64,000 bases of DNA from Psychrobacter sp. P11F6 (GTDB lineage Bacteria; Pseudomonadota; Gammaproteobacteria; Pseudomonadales; Moraxellaceae): contig NZ_CM003594.1 in NCBI RefSeq assembly GCF_001435295.1, forward strand, positions 3,368,574-3,432,573, read 5' to 3'. Position 1 is the first letter of the stretch. The number at the start of each line of letters is the position of its first letter. A program made the position numbers and the translations under genes. Positions 33,106-42,659 of this stretch are shown one piece after another. The notes under the pieces were generated by a model. That model worked only from the letters and a program-made list of their open reading frames with translations, was not told the origin of the DNA and searched no databases.

Positions 33106-33991
33106 TAATGCGAAAACCATCAGTGTGGCATTGACGCTATGCTTGGTGTGTTCCGTCTTAGTTTCAGCAGTAGCGGTTGGTCTAAAACCTGCTCAAATTG
33201 AAAACGCACGCTTAGACCGTAACAAAAACATCTTGGTCGCCGCTGGCATGTACGATGCCGAGTCTGATACAGCAGATGATGTTGCTGAACGTTTTAAAGA
33301 TTTCGATGTCGAAATTATTGACTTAAGTAAAGGCAGCTACGTTGATGACGAAGCGCTAAAAGCCGCTGGCATCCCTGATCGTAATGCTTATGACGCAAGC
33401 CAAGCGACTAAGAATAAAGCACTGAGTGAAGATTTAGGCAACAATGACCCTGCTGGTATTGGTCGCAAGCCTAAATATGCCAAAGTCTATGTTAAAAAAG
33501 ATGGCTCAGGCAAACCTGAAATGGTTGTTTTGCCGATTCAAGGCTATGGACTATGGGGCACTATCTATGGTTTCTTAACCCTTGAAAGCGATATGAATAC
33601 CATTAAAGGCATCAGCTTTTATGAGCATAAAGAAACACCAGGTCTGGGTGCTCGTATCGAAGAGCCAGAGTGGCGTGCGAAGTGGAGCGGTATCCACTCA
33701 TATGACGAAAATGGTAATGTTGCCACTGGTGTGACCAAAGCGGGTACACCAAAAGAGAACTGGGTCGATGGTATCAGTGGTGCAACCTTGACCGGTCGCG
33801 GTGTCAGTAACATGATTCAGTTTTGGTTGGGTGAGCAAGGTTATAAGCCTTATTTAGATACGCTACGTAAAGAGAGTGGTCAAGCGATTGATAATGCGGC
33901 AGATACACAAGCTACGCAATCAACGCTGAGCGCTCAACCTGAAACCGAACTGGCAGCCAAACGACCAGTAGCAAACGGCAAGGAGGCATAA
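33086..33991 (+). CDS. nqrC: Na+-NQR subunit C
   Basis: Subunit with one N-terminal membrane helix (about 12-35) and a periplasmic FMN-binding domain carrying a second covalent FMN. The SGAT motif is at [12 protein letters not shown] with acceptor T234. The product of 301 residues is longer than the Vibrio protein because of an Ala/Gln/Thr-rich tail after about residue 265. A GGAGG ribosome binding site lies inside the end of nqrB, so translation is probably coupled. nqrD starts one base after its stop. Confidence 0.97.
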   Translation: MSKPKSNNAKTISVALTLCLVCSVLVSAVAVGLKPAQIENARLDRNKNILVAAGMYDAESDTADDVAERFKDFDVEIIDLSKGSYVDDEALKAAGIPDRNAYDASQATKNKALSEDLGNNDPAGIGRKPKYAKVYVKKDGSGKPEMVVLPIQGYGLWGTIYGFLTLESDMNTIKGISFYEHKETPGLGARIEEPEWRAKWSGIHSYDENGNVATGVTKAGTPKENWVDGISGATLTGRGVSNMIQFWLGEQGYKPYLDTLRKESGQAIDNAADTQATQSTLSAQPETELAAKRPVANGKEA

Positions 33992-33992
33992 C

Positions 33993-34664
33993 ATGGCTGA
34001 CACTAAAAGTATTTTAACCTCGCCTATTTTTGATAATAACCCTATTGCCCTACAGATCCTTGGTATCTGTTCGGCACTGGCGGTCACCACAAGCATGGCC
34101 AATGCCATGGTAATGTGTGTGGCGTTGACCTTAGTCACGGCGTTTTCAAGCTTTTTTATCTCGATCATTCGTAAGCAAATCCCTTCAAGCATTCGTATTA
34201 TCGTACAGATGACCATTATTGCCTCATTGGTTATCTTGGTCGATCAGGTGCTAAAAGCCGTTGCTTATGATGTGAGTAAAGGCTTGTCGGTCTTCGTTGG
34301 TTTGATTATCACCAACTGTATCGTGATGGGTCGTGCCGAAGCATTTGCCATGAGCAATCCACCAGTGCCAAGCTTTTTAGATGGTATTGGTAATGGTCTT
34401 GGCTATTCTGCGGTTTTGCTGTTTGTCGCGACTATCCGTGAGCTACTTGGCTCAGGTACGTGGTTTGGTATCACCATCCTACAGCCTGTCACTGATGGCG
34501 GTTGGTATATTCCAAACGGTCTATTACTGTTGCCACCGTCAGCATTCTTTATTATTGGTTTGTTCATTGCCATTATCCGTATCTGGAAACCTGAGCAGGT
34601 TGAAGACGCTGAATTTGTAATGAAGCCGCAGTCTAAAGGCATGGCACATGGAGGCGGTCACTAA
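33993..34664 (+). CDS. nqrD: Na+-NQR subunit D
   Basis: Inner-membrane subunit of 223 residues with about six helices, homologous to RnfE and NqrE. With NqrE it coordinates a membrane-embedded iron centre in known structures. The conserved [12 protein letters not shown] and DGIGNGLGY segments are present. The C-terminal 25 residues are hydrophilic and His/Gly-rich. An AAGGAGG ribosome binding site precedes the ATG; the stop overlaps the start of nqrE by one base. Confidence 0.97.
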   Translation: MADTKSILTSPIFDNNPIALQILGICSALAVTTSMANAMVMCVALTLVTAFSSFFISIIRKQIPSSIRIIVQMTIIASLVILVDQVLKAVAYDVSKGLSVFVGLIITNCIVMGRAEAFAMSNPPVPSFLDGIGNGLGYSAVLLFVATIRELLGSGTWFGITILQPVTDGGWYIPNGLLLLPPSAFFIIGLFIAIIRIWKPEQVEDAEFVMKPQSKGMAHGGGH

Positions 34665-35272
34665 TGGGACATTATGTTAGTTTATTTATAACCTCAGTCT
34701 TTATTGAGAATATGGCGCTGGCCTATTTCTTAGGTATGTGTACTTTCTTGGCAGTATCAAAGAAGGTTTCAACCGCTATTGGTCTGGGTGTTGCCGTGGT
34801 CGTCGTGATGGCGATTACCGTACCGCTAAACAACTTACTCTTTCAGTTCATTCTAAAAGATGGTGCGCTGGCATGGGCAGGTTTCCCTGATATCGACTTA
34901 AGCTTTTTGGGCTTGCTCAGTTATATCGGCTTGATTGCTGCGACCGTACAGATTCTAGAGATGTTCCTCGATAAGTTCGTCCCTAGTCTGTATAACGCCC
35001 TTGGGGTGTTCTTGCCACTTATCACTGTAAACTGTGCCATCTTAGGTGGTGTACTGTTTATGGTTGAGCGTGACTATAATTTCGGCGAATCTGTCGTGTA
35101 TGGTGTGGGCGCAGGCTTCGGTTGGGCATTGGCGATTACCGCATTGGCCGGTATCCGTGAAAAGTTAAAATACTCAGACATTCCAGCACCGCTGCGTGGT
35201 CTTGGTATTACTTTTATCACAGTTGGTCTGATGTCACTTGGCTTTATGTCTTTCGGCGGTATGTCAATTTAG
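34664..35272 (+). CDS. nqrE: Na+-NQR subunit E
   Basis: Six-helix inner-membrane subunit of 202 residues, the pseudo-symmetric partner of NqrD. Conserved segments include [20 protein letters not shown] with the iron-ligand Cys and [12 protein letters not shown] with the second. The start overlaps the nqrD stop by one base, and a GGAGG stands just upstream. A 123-bp gap without obvious terminator separates it from nqrF. Confidence 0.97.
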   Translation: MGHYVSLFITSVFIENMALAYFLGMCTFLAVSKKVSTAIGLGVAVVVVMAITVPLNNLLFQFILKDGALAWAGFPDIDLSFLGLLSYIGLIAATVQILEMFLDKFVPSLYNALGVFLPLITVNCAILGGVLFMVERDYNFGESVVYGVGAGFGWALAITALAGIREKLKYSDIPAPLRGLGITFITVGLMSLGFMSFGGMSI

Positions 35273-35395
35273 ACCGCTAAGCTTAACAGCCTATTTAGCG
35301 ATTTGACCTATTTAATTCATTTATTCGGTAGGGGTTCAGGAAACACGCAATGACGTCTTTTCGCACCCCTACTCCATAGATTAAGGATACCTACC

Positions 35396-36631
35396 ATGGA
35401 TTACGCTACGGCGATTGGTGGCGTTGCTATGTTTACCTTGATCATCATGGGCCTCGTTGCCATTATTTTGGCGGCGCGCTCAAGACTGGTCAGTTCAGGC
35501 GATGTTACCATCCATATCAATGATAATCCCGATAATGACGTCGTGACCCCAGCAGGCGGTAAATTACTACAAACCCTTGCAAGCGAAGGTATTTTCTTAT
35601 CTTCAGCCTGTGGTGGCGGTGGTACTTGTGCGCAGTGTCGTTGCCGCGTTATTGAAGGGGGCGGCTCTATCTTGCCCACCGAAGAAGGCTATTTTACTCA
35701 AGGCGAAATTCGCAATCATATGCGCTTAGCTTGTCAGGTAGCGGTTAAGCAAGACATGAAAATCGAGATTGACCCTGAGTTTTTTGATGTACAAAAGTGG
35801 GAGTGTGAAGTTCTCTCTAATGATAACGTTGCTACCTTTATTAAAGAGCTGGTCCTTAAAATTCCAGATGGCGAAGAAGTGAACTTCCGTGCTGGTGGTT
35901 ATGTGCAGTTAGAGGCGCCACCGCATGAAGTGCATTATAAAGACTTTATCATTGACGAAGAATACCGCGAAGACTGGGAAAAATTTGGTATTTTCAACTA
36001 TGTCTCAAAAGTTGATGAGCCAGTTATTCGTGCTTACTCGATGGCCAACTACCCTGAAGAAAAAGGCCTTATTAAGTTTAATATTCGTATCGCCAGTCCA
36101 CCACCACGCGGTCCTGACGGTATTCCACCAGGCAAAATGTCATCATGGGTATTTAGCCTAGTACCTGGCGATAAAGTAACGGTTTCAGGTCCTTATGGTG
36201 AATTCTTTGCCAAAGAGACTGACGCTGAAATGATTTTCGTTGGTGGTGGTGCAGGTATGGCACCGATGCGCTCGCACATCTTCGATCAGCTTAAACGCTT
36301 ACATACTAAGCGTAAAATCAGCTTTTGGTATGGTGCACGCTCTATTCGTGAGATGTTCTATGTTGAAGATTATGATCAACTAGCAGAAGAGTTTGATAAC
36401 TTTGAGTGGCATGTGGCTTTGTCTGATCCATTACCAGAAGACAATTGGGAAGGTCCAACCGGCTTTATCCATAACGTGCTACTTGAAAATTATCTGAAAG
36501 ACCATCCAAACCCAGAAGACTGTGAATACTACATGTGTGGGCCACCGATGATGAATGCGGCGGTCATCGACATGCTACACAGCTTAGGCGTGGAAGATGA
36601 AAACATCATGCTTGATGACTTCGGTGGTTAA
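35396..36631 (+). CDS. nqrF: Na+-NQR subunit F (NADH dehydrogenase module)
   Basis: Electron entry subunit. An N-terminal membrane helix (about 7-28) is followed by a plant-type 2Fe-2S domain with C72, C78, C81 and C113, equivalent to Vibrio C70, C76, C79 and C111. A ferredoxin-reductase-like part binds FAD (RAYSMANYP) and NADH ([14 protein letters not shown]) and ends MLDDFGG, the family terminus. The 411-residue length is typical. It closes the six-gene structural operon and is followed by a terminator hairpin. Confidence 0.98.
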   Translation: MDYATAIGGVAMFTLIIMGLVAIILAARSRLVSSGDVTIHINDNPDNDVVTPAGGKLLQTLASEGIFLSSACGGGGTCAQCRCRVIEGGGSILPTEEGYFTQGEIRNHMRLACQVAVKQDMKIEIDPEFFDVQKWECEVLSNDNVATFIKELVLKIPDGEEVNFRAGGYVQLEAPPHEVHYKDFIIDEEYREDWEKFGIFNYVSKVDEPVIRAYSMANYPEEKGLIKFNIRIASPPPRGPDGIPPGKMSSWVFSLVPGDKVTVSGPYGEFFAKETDAEMIFVGGGAGMAPMRSHIFDQLKRLHTKRKISFWYGARSIREMFYVEDYDQLAEEFDNFEWHVALSDPLPEDNWEGPTGFIHNVLLENYLKDHPNPEDCEYYMCGPPMMNAAVIDMLHSLGVEDENIMLDDFGG

Positions 36632-36682
36632 GTGAGTAACTAAGCAAATGGTTACGTAAAAAAGTATTCTAAAGTAATAAAT

Positions 36683-36714
36683 AAAAGAGAGTCTCAATTG
36701 AGGCTCTTTTTTTG
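36683..36714 (+). terminator. nqr operon terminator
   Basis: Hairpin with stem AAGAG/CTCTT and inner CTCAA/TTGAG, ending in a run of seven T, 52 nt after nqrF. Confidence 0.8.
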
Positions 36715-36821
36715 GCTTTGACTAAATGCAACTCTTGCATAATAAGCCTACAAATCTAAATAGCAGACCATCTGCCTTCTACTATATGATTAATTGTTTA
36801 TTGCCTTAAGAAAGGATTCTT

Positions 36822-37622
36822 ATGAAAACCAACATTAAAGATTTGATCATTTGGATTACTGGTGCTTCTAGTGGTATCGGTGCAGCATTAGCCATCGCCT
36901 TTGCCAAACGTGGTGCCACCATTATTTTAAGTGGGCGTGATGAGGCAAAATTAGTAGCAGTCAAAAGCCGCTGTAAAAACAGCAAAAACCATTTCATCAT
37001 CCCTTTTGATATCACCGATGCCAAACAAGCAAAAGACGCGTATCAGACAGCTAAAGCTCAAGCCGGACAAATTGATTGGCTTATTAATAATGCTGGTATC
37101 AGTCAACGCTCGCTTATTATGGAAACCACTGAAGAAGTTGAGCGCCAAATTATGGAGATAGACTATTTTGCACAAACGCGTTTGACCAGACTTGTACTGC
37201 CCAATATGATCGCGCAAGGCAGCGGCAAAATTGTCATGGTATCCAGTGTTGCAGGTTTATTAGGCACACAATATCGCGGCGCTTATGGAGCAGCCAAAGC
37301 CGCAATTCATATGTGGGCAAACAGTCTGCGTGCGGAACTGTACGAGCAAGACATAGAGGTGGCAACGGTATTCCCTGGATTTATTCAAACCAGTATTTCT
37401 ATTAACGCCTTGACTGGTGACGGTAGCGCGCAAGGAACGATGGACGAAGCAACCAATAAAGGATTAACCGCAGCTACCTTTGCTAAACAGGTCATAAAAG
37501 CCCTGATTAAAGGTGAAGAATATATCATCGTGGCAGGTACTAAAGAAAAACTGGCGACCACGGTCAATCGCCTATCGCCACCAAAACTATATAAGCTCAT
37601 CCGTGAATCAAAAGTAAAATAA
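36822..37622 (+). CDS. Short-chain dehydrogenase/reductase (SDR)
   Basis: Classical SDR oxidoreductase of 266 residues, NAD(P)-dependent by family. The cofactor motif TGASSGIG is at 13-20, NNAG at 89-92, catalytic Ser near 141-142 and YxxxK at Y155/K159. SGRDEAKL after the second strand, with Arg following Gly/Ser, leans towards NADP(H). An AAAGGA ribosome binding site precedes the ATG. Substrate is unknown; similarity is closest to the broad DHRS7-like group. It sits between nqrF and apbE but has its own upstream terminator, so a direct role in Na+-NQR is not implied. Confidence 0.9.
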   Translation: MKTNIKDLIIWITGASSGIGAALAIAFAKRGATIILSGRDEAKLVAVKSRCKNSKNHFIIPFDITDAKQAKDAYQTAKAQAGQIDWLINNAGISQRSLIMETTEEVERQIMEIDYFAQTRLTRLVLPNMIAQGSGKIVMVSSVAGLLGTQYRGAYGAAKAAIHMWANSLRAELYEQDIEVATVFPGFIQTSISINALTGDGSAQGTMDEATNKGLTAATFAKQVIKALIKGEEYIIVAGTKEKLATTVNRLSPPKLYKLIRESKVK

Positions 37623-37740
37623 ATCTAGTCGTTTAAGCCACTAGGTCTTAAGTCGATGATTGGCGTTATGGGTGACAAGGGGTGTAAAATGGGCGACGCT
37701 AATAGAACGTGCCACTCACCCTTTTGCCATAAAAGCCATT

Positions 37741-38895
37741 ATGATTAATATGAGAAAACCAATAATGCAAAAATTAGCCTCACTCTCATTGTCTAACAAA
37801 TCGATGAAAACCACCTTATTGCCCGTTATGGCTATCAGTGCTGTATTCAGTCTTAGTGCTTGCCAGCAAACGCCAGATTATGATTATCTCAGCGGTGAGA
37901 CCATGGGAACGAGCTACCATATCAGTTATCAGCTACCTGCGGATGCAGATGAAGCGGCCATCCAAGCGTCGATTGATAAGCGCTTGCAGCAAATCAATGA
38001 CAGTATGTCTACCTATCAAGCAGACTCTACTATCTCTAAGTTCAACCAGTTAGGTAAAGACATCCCCCTCACTATCGATGCAGATTTTGCTCACGTGCTT
38101 GATGTGTCACGAATCGTCTATCAGCAATCTGGTGGCGCCTTTGATCCTACCGTCATGCCATTGGTAGAGACTTGGGGCTTTGGTAGCACCATGACCGTTG
38201 AGCGCTTGCAAAGTCCACCGACAGCACTTGAGATTGCTCAAGCAAAAGCCTTGGTAGATTTTGAGAGCATCATACAAAAAGAGCAGAGCATTTATAAAAC
38301 CAAAGATGGCGTCGGGCTTGACTTCTCAGCAGTTGCTAAAGGTTATGGCGTCGATGTGATTGCCGATGTACTCAGAGATGACTATCAAATTCGCAACTAC
38401 ATGGTAGAGATAGGGGGTGAAATTGCAACCTCTGGGGTCAATAACCAACAGCAGCCGTGGCAAATTGCGATTGATGCGCCTATTGAGGACAGTACGGTCA
38501 GCGAGCGTCAGACAATATCAGCGATTCGTCAACCCATCAATACCGATAATCAGATGTATTTGGCAACTTCTGGCAACTATCGTAATTCCGTCATATTCGA
38601 CGGTCAGCGCTACAGTCATACGATTGACCCAACCACTGGCAAGCCTATCGCGGGCGGCGCACCATCGGTAACCGTTGCAGCAGACTCAGTTGCCTTGGCT
38701 GATGCGTGGGCGACCGCTCTCACTGCGATGCCTTATAAAAAAGCCCTTGCAACAGCCAAAGCACAAGATATAGCTGCCTTGTTTGTTGTTTTAGCTGATG
38801 AGGCAAAGGCGACGGGTTCTGATAAGAATACTGACCAGTGGCAAGTGGTACAAACACCAGCGATGCAAGCATTACGCGCTGACAAACAGCCTTAG
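37741..38895 (+). CDS. apbE: FAD:protein FMN transferase (lipoprotein)
   Basis: ApbE transfers FMN from FAD to a threonine of SGAT motifs and so matures NqrB and NqrC. A signal sequence with lipobox (FSLSAC) predicts an outer-face lipoprotein. Family motifs follow in order: GETMGTSYHI, GGAFDPTVMPLVETWGFG, GLDFSAVAKGYGVD (with conserved Asp), EIGGEI and SHTIDPTTGKP. The exact start is uncertain, since in-frame ATGs at 37741, 37750, 37765 and 37804 all leave the lipobox intact and none has a good ribosome binding site. Its position between nqrF and nqrM fits a maturation role. Confidence 0.94.
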   Translation: MINMRKPIMQKLASLSLSNKSMKTTLLPVMAISAVFSLSACQQTPDYDYLSGETMGTSYHISYQLPADADEAAIQASIDKRLQQINDSMSTYQADSTISKFNQLGKDIPLTIDADFAHVLDVSRIVYQQSGGAFDPTVMPLVETWGFGSTMTVERLQSPPTALEIAQAKALVDFESIIQKEQSIYKTKDGVGLDFSAVAKGYGVDVIADVLRDDYQIRNYMVEIGGEIATSGVNNQQQPWQIAIDAPIEDSTVSERQTISAIRQPINTDNQMYLATSGNYRNSVIFDGQRYSHTIDPTTGKPIAGGAPSVTVAADSVALADAWATALTAMPYKKALATAKAQDIAALFVVLADEAKATGSDKNTDQWQVVQTPAMQALRADKQP

Positions 38896-39048
38896 AACTT
38901 GGTCGTAATAGAACTTAGTCGCAATACTGTAAACGGCTCGATAACCATCAACGAGCCATACAAAAATTTGCTATACTGGTTTTGCTATACTATTAAGGCA
39001 TTACCCTAGTAAATAGCCACACTATTTTTAAAAATCGAGGTTTCCTCT

Positions 39049-39294
39049 ATGCTTAGTCAATTGCTTCCCATGCTTGCCATTACCTTTACCGTATTCGTCC
39101 TGTTCTTTATCTTTATGGGTATCGGTTATATGGTCAAAAAGCAGCCGCTTAGAGGATCTTGTGGCGGCGTTGCTAAACTAATGGGTGATGAAAATTGCTC
39201 GTTTTGTGGAAATGACCCCAATAAGTGTGATTCAATCGTGGCAGAACAGCAAGAAAATGCCCTTAAAGCCGCTCAGCTAGGCAGACCTGTATAA
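39049..39294 (+). CDS. nqrM: Na+-NQR maturation protein NqrM
   Basis: Small membrane protein of 81 residues with one N-terminal helix (about 5-27) followed by four cysteines in the pattern C-x(14)-C-x2-C-x(7)-C (GSCGG, NCSFCG and KCDS). This is the NqrM (formerly DUF539) signature. In Vibrio, NqrM is required for assembly of Na+-NQR and is thought to deliver iron to the NqrD/E site. The GAGG upstream of ATG is a fair ribosome binding site. Confidence 0.95.
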   Translation: MLSQLLPMLAITFTVFVLFFIFMGIGYMVKKQPLRGSCGGVAKLMGDENCSFCGNDPNKCDSIVAEQQENALKAAQLGRPV

Positions 39295-39727
39295 ACTAAA
39301 TTGTATAAATACCGCGTTTGTTACCATACGCTGGTAGTATTTACCTAACATCTGTTCTTATAATAGCGTCTAGTCCTTTGCAAGGGACTGGCGCTATTTT
39401 TAGTTGTGCCAGCCGCGACGTATCTAGTTAGCATCGCTTCAAGATATTTTGGATATAAATACGACACGTGCAAGGCCTGTTAATAATAGTAGACTAAATA
39501 AATCTAATACCGTATTCAGTTGATAGGCGATTGAAGATAAGCGCGCTTTCAAAATGGTTACTCATATATCTTGTATTCTGCAAGTAATCTCTAGTTCTAA
39601 TTTACGATTCTAATTAATGATTTTAGTCACCGTCTAGGTGCGTTTTCTTTGGTGTTATTTACAAGCGACGATGCTTCGGCGCTGTTTAATGACGTGTCCT
39701 TTTTCTTATTCTAATAGTCGTGCTGCT
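39295..39727. other. Gene-free region after nqrM, with terminator hairpin
   Basis: A long stem-loop at 39362-39400 (AATAGCG...CGCTATT with inner AGTCC/GGACT) followed by TTTTTAG is a likely terminator for apbE-nqrM. The rest of this interval shows nothing recognisable. The right part could instead be the N-terminus of the next gene if an upstream start (39638) is used. Confidence 0.55.
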
Positions 39728-40996
39728 ATGTCTACCTCTGCTGATTTGCCACCTGATGTGCCATTACAGTCTCATTCAGATACGCCGTCACCGTTTGAGC
39801 TGCCCTCCTCACGCTTCACTTTTTGGCTCATCTTATGTGCCATGATCTTGCTCGCCACCAATATGCGTGCGCCTATTGTTGCTCTTGGCTCTATTGCCCC
39901 TGTCGTACAAGATGCACTCAATATCTCTGAGACGCAGATTGGTTGGCTAGGAGCAGTGCCCATGCTGACTTTTGCAGTGGGCGCACTGATCGCGCCAGCC
40001 ATTGGTAAGCGTTTTGGGCTTGAGAATACGCTCATTGCGATGATTGCGTTATTAACCACTGGTATGATGATTCGTACCGTTATTCCCACTTGGTCTGGGT
40101 TTTTGATTGGTACGTTATTGTTGACCTTGGCTATCGGTTTTGCGAATACCTTAGCTGCCCCTGTTATTAAACAGCGTACGCCCCAGCATATTCCACTCAT
40201 AACAGGGCTATTTAGTCTAACGATGACGGTAACGGCAGGCATCGTCGCTGGAGTTGTACTGCCATTATCTGAGCAAGTGGGCTGGCAATGGGCACTGGGT
40301 GGGTGGTCGCTATTGGGCATTTTTGCGATCATTATTTGGATATTTTTGCGGTTGCGTCTGGGTTCGTCTAGTCATCAAGCAATTGTGCCACCTACCTCTG
40401 GATCTTCTGACATCTCCATGTGGCGTACGCCTTTTGCTTGGCAAATTGCGGTATTTATGGGGCTGCAATCACTATTATTTTATACCGTTGCCAGTTTCTT
40501 ACCCTCTATTTGGGTCAGCAAAGGGCTATCTGCAGTGCAAGCAGGACAAATGGCTTCAGTGTTTCAGTTTATGGCGCCAGTCTCTATTTTGAGCCTGACG
40601 TGGCTGATCAATCGTGGCCGCCCTATTCAGGCGCTGGCGGTGTTTGCAGCGGTGCTGAATGTTATTGGTATTTTAGGAATCAATTATTTATCTACCGACC
40701 TCGCGTGGTTGTGGTCAGGTCTGATGGGCATTGGCTGCTCCGCTATTTTCACCTTGAGCATGATGCTGTTCTCCTTACGTACTTATACGACCAACCAATC
40801 TAGTGAGCTGTCGGGTATGGCGCAATTCGTCGGTTATTTGATTGCATTTTTTGGTCCCTTAGGGACAGGTTGGCTACATGAAGCGACTGGCAGCTGGGAT
40901 TTACCGCTATTCATTATGCTCATTTTGATGGTTATCAACGTCGTCATTGCTTGGGTAGTGAGTCGTCCAGTGATGGTCGATGGCAAAAAGCTGTAA
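39728..40996 (+). CDS. MFS transporter, CynX/NimT type
   Basis: Twelve-helix major facilitator of about 422 residues from the proposed start. The N-terminal segment NMRAPIVALGSIAPVV, then ETQIGWLGAVPMLTFAVGA, is characteristic of the CynX/NimT (cyanate/nitroimidazole) subfamily, whose real substrates are mostly unknown. The start at 39728 (MSTSADL) gives about 30 hydrophilic residues before helix 1. Upstream in-frame ATGs at 39638, 39671 and 39689 are possible; none has a clear ribosome binding site. It is a single gene between nqrM and the tesA group. Confidence 0.88.
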   Translation: MSTSADLPPDVPLQSHSDTPSPFELPSSRFTFWLILCAMILLATNMRAPIVALGSIAPVVQDALNISETQIGWLGAVPMLTFAVGALIAPAIGKRFGLENTLIAMIALLTTGMMIRTVIPTWSGFLIGTLLLTLAIGFANTLAAPVIKQRTPQHIPLITGLFSLTMTVTAGIVAGVVLPLSEQVGWQWALGGWSLLGIFAIIIWIFLRLRLGSSSHQAIVPPTSGSSDISMWRTPFAWQIAVFMGLQSLLFYTVASFLPSIWVSKGLSAVQAGQMASVFQFMAPVSILSLTWLINRGRPIQALAVFAAVLNVIGILGINYLSTDLAWLWSGLMGIGCSAIFTLSMMLFSLRTYTTNQSSELSGMAQFVGYLIAFFGPLGTGWLHEATGSWDLPLFIMLILMVINVVIAWVVSRPVMVDGKKL

Positions 40997-41083
40997 TATC
41001 AAAAACTACAGTAACCTTAGGATAATATTGGTGTCTGTCTTATTTTGCTACACTGGTTTGATTGCTTATAGGACAGAATAATC

Positions 41084-41908
41084 ATGATGAATTTATCCAT
41101 TCGTTTCGCTCGACACTTACCAACATTGGCTGTTTTAACAACCGTAATGGCGCTCGGTGGTTGCCAAAAACCATCTGAACCTAGCACCGATAATGGCATT
41201 CAAAACAGTACTCAAACTGCCGAACCTCAAACGGCAAAATCTGAGCAACCGGCAAAATCCACTGCACAGCAAGCGCCATTAACGATCTTGGCATTGGGCG
41301 ACTCTCTAACAGAAGGTCTTGGGGTGGACAAAGATGACAACTATCCTGCTCAGTTAGAAGATCGTCTGCAAGCAATGGGTTACGACAATGCCAAAGTTAT
41401 CAATTCAGGATTGAGCGGTGAAACCAGCACGGGATTGGTCAATCGCTTAGACTGGGTATTGCAAACTAAGCCTGATGTGACGATTTTGACCATTGGTGCT
41501 AACGATGCCATACGCGGTATCGATGTGGCGACAGTTGAAGCCAATATTCGTACCGCGGTCAAACGTCTACAGGATAATGGCAGTATCGTCATTTTGGGCG
41601 GCATGCAGATCTATGACAACCTTGGCTCTGAGTATGTGAAGTCATTTGCAGCGATATATCCTCGCGTCGCCAAAGACATGAACGTGACGCTGATTCCTTT
41701 CTTCTTGGATGGTGTGGGCGGTGATCCTGCGCTCAATCAAGCCGATGCCATTCATCCAACCAAAGAAGGTTATACGATTATCGTCAATGACAATATCTTG
41801 CCTATTCTAGAGCCCAAGTTAAAAGAGCTAAGAACAGCTGATGCAGACAACACAACTGAAAATGCTAAAGATGAGACGACAAAAAATACGACAAATGAGA
41901 CTACTTAA
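41084..41908 (+). CDS. tesA: TesA-like SGNH/GDSL esterase, lipoprotein
   Basis: Multifunctional acyl-CoA thioesterase/lysophospholipase/arylesterase family, secreted. The signal peptide ends in the lipobox LGGC (C27), so the mature protein is probably lipid-anchored in the periplasm. This differs from E. coli TesA, which is soluble. SGNH residues are S74 in GDSLTEG, G112 in GLSGET, N140 in GAND, and D221/H224 in DAIHP. A Thr/Gln/Ala-rich linker of about 38 residues follows C27, and a Thr/Asn/Lys-rich tail ends the protein. The neighbouring ybbA-ybbP order is the same as in E. coli (divergent there). Confidence 0.92.
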   Translation: MMNLSIRFARHLPTLAVLTTVMALGGCQKPSEPSTDNGIQNSTQTAEPQTAKSEQPAKSTAQQAPLTILALGDSLTEGLGVDKDDNYPAQLEDRLQAMGYDNAKVINSGLSGETSTGLVNRLDWVLQTKPDVTILTIGANDAIRGIDVATVEANIRTAVKRLQDNGSIVILGGMQIYDNLGSEYVKSFAAIYPRVAKDMNVTLIPFFLDGVGGDPALNQADAIHPTKEGYTIIVNDNILPILEPKLKELRTADADNTTENAKDETTKNTTNETT

Positions 41909-41920
41909 CGAGACACTGTA

Positions 41921-42640
41921 ATGACATCATCACCTTCGATTGCCGCGTCAATGCCACAAGCAAACTTTAAAACAGAAGCCCTACTGACTGCTAATAAACT
42001 CAACAAAACCGTACAAGTCGGCGAGCAAACCCTATCAATCATTAAAGATGTAGATATCTATGTCAATGCTGGCGAGTTTGTGGTTATCATGGGCAAATCA
42101 GGCTCAGGTAAATCCACCTTGTTAGGTTTACTCGCGGCGCTAGATTACCCAGACAGCGGTACGGTGTCGCTAGCAGGTCAAATGCTCAGCAGTCTTGACG
42201 AAGATGCGCTGGCGATCATTCGTCAACACGACATGGGTTTTGTCTTTCAGTCGTTTCATCTACTACCGACACTGACTGTCGCAGAAAACATTGCCTTTCC
42301 ACTTGATATTGCGAGGCGTGCCAATCCAGCGCGAGTAGACGAGCTGATAGAGGCGGTTGATTTGGGTCATCGTCGTCATAGTTTACCCAACCAGCTATCA
42401 GGTGGTGAGCAGCAGCGTACAGCGGTGGCACGAGCGCTGGTATCGCACCCCAAAATTGTGTTTGCGGATGAGCCAACGGGCAATCTGGATGAGCAAAATG
42501 CCGATCAAGTCATGCAGCTGCTATTGGACTTACGTCAACAGGTTGGCTCGGCGCTGGTGGTGGTGACTCATGACCCTGCACTTGCCAAAATGGCAGATCG
42601 TGTCATCACCATGCATGATGGTCGAATTGTACCTACATGA
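41921..42640 (+). CDS. ybbA: ABC transporter ATP-binding protein, YbbA/LolD type
   Basis: ATPase of 239 residues. Walker A is GKSGSGKST (about 58-66), the Q-loop follows [10 protein letters not shown], the signature is LSGGEQQR, Walker B is [11 protein letters not shown] and the switch His is VVTHDP. The MacB/LolD-class sequence pairs with FtsX-type permeases, here the product of the next gene. It starts 12 bp after tesA and ends 19 bp before ybbP, so the three form an operon. Confidence 0.93.
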   Translation: MTSSPSIAASMPQANFKTEALLTANKLNKTVQVGEQTLSIIKDVDIYVNAGEFVVIMGKSGSGKSTLLGLLAALDYPDSGTVSLAGQMLSSLDEDALAIIRQHDMGFVFQSFHLLPTLTVAENIAFPLDIARRANPARVDELIEAVDLGHRRHSLPNQLSGGEQQRTAVARALVSHPKIVFADEPTGNLDEQNADQVMQLLLDLRQQVGSALVVVTHDPALAKMADRVITMHDGRIVPT

Positions 42641-42659
42641 ATAACTGGATTGTATCTTA

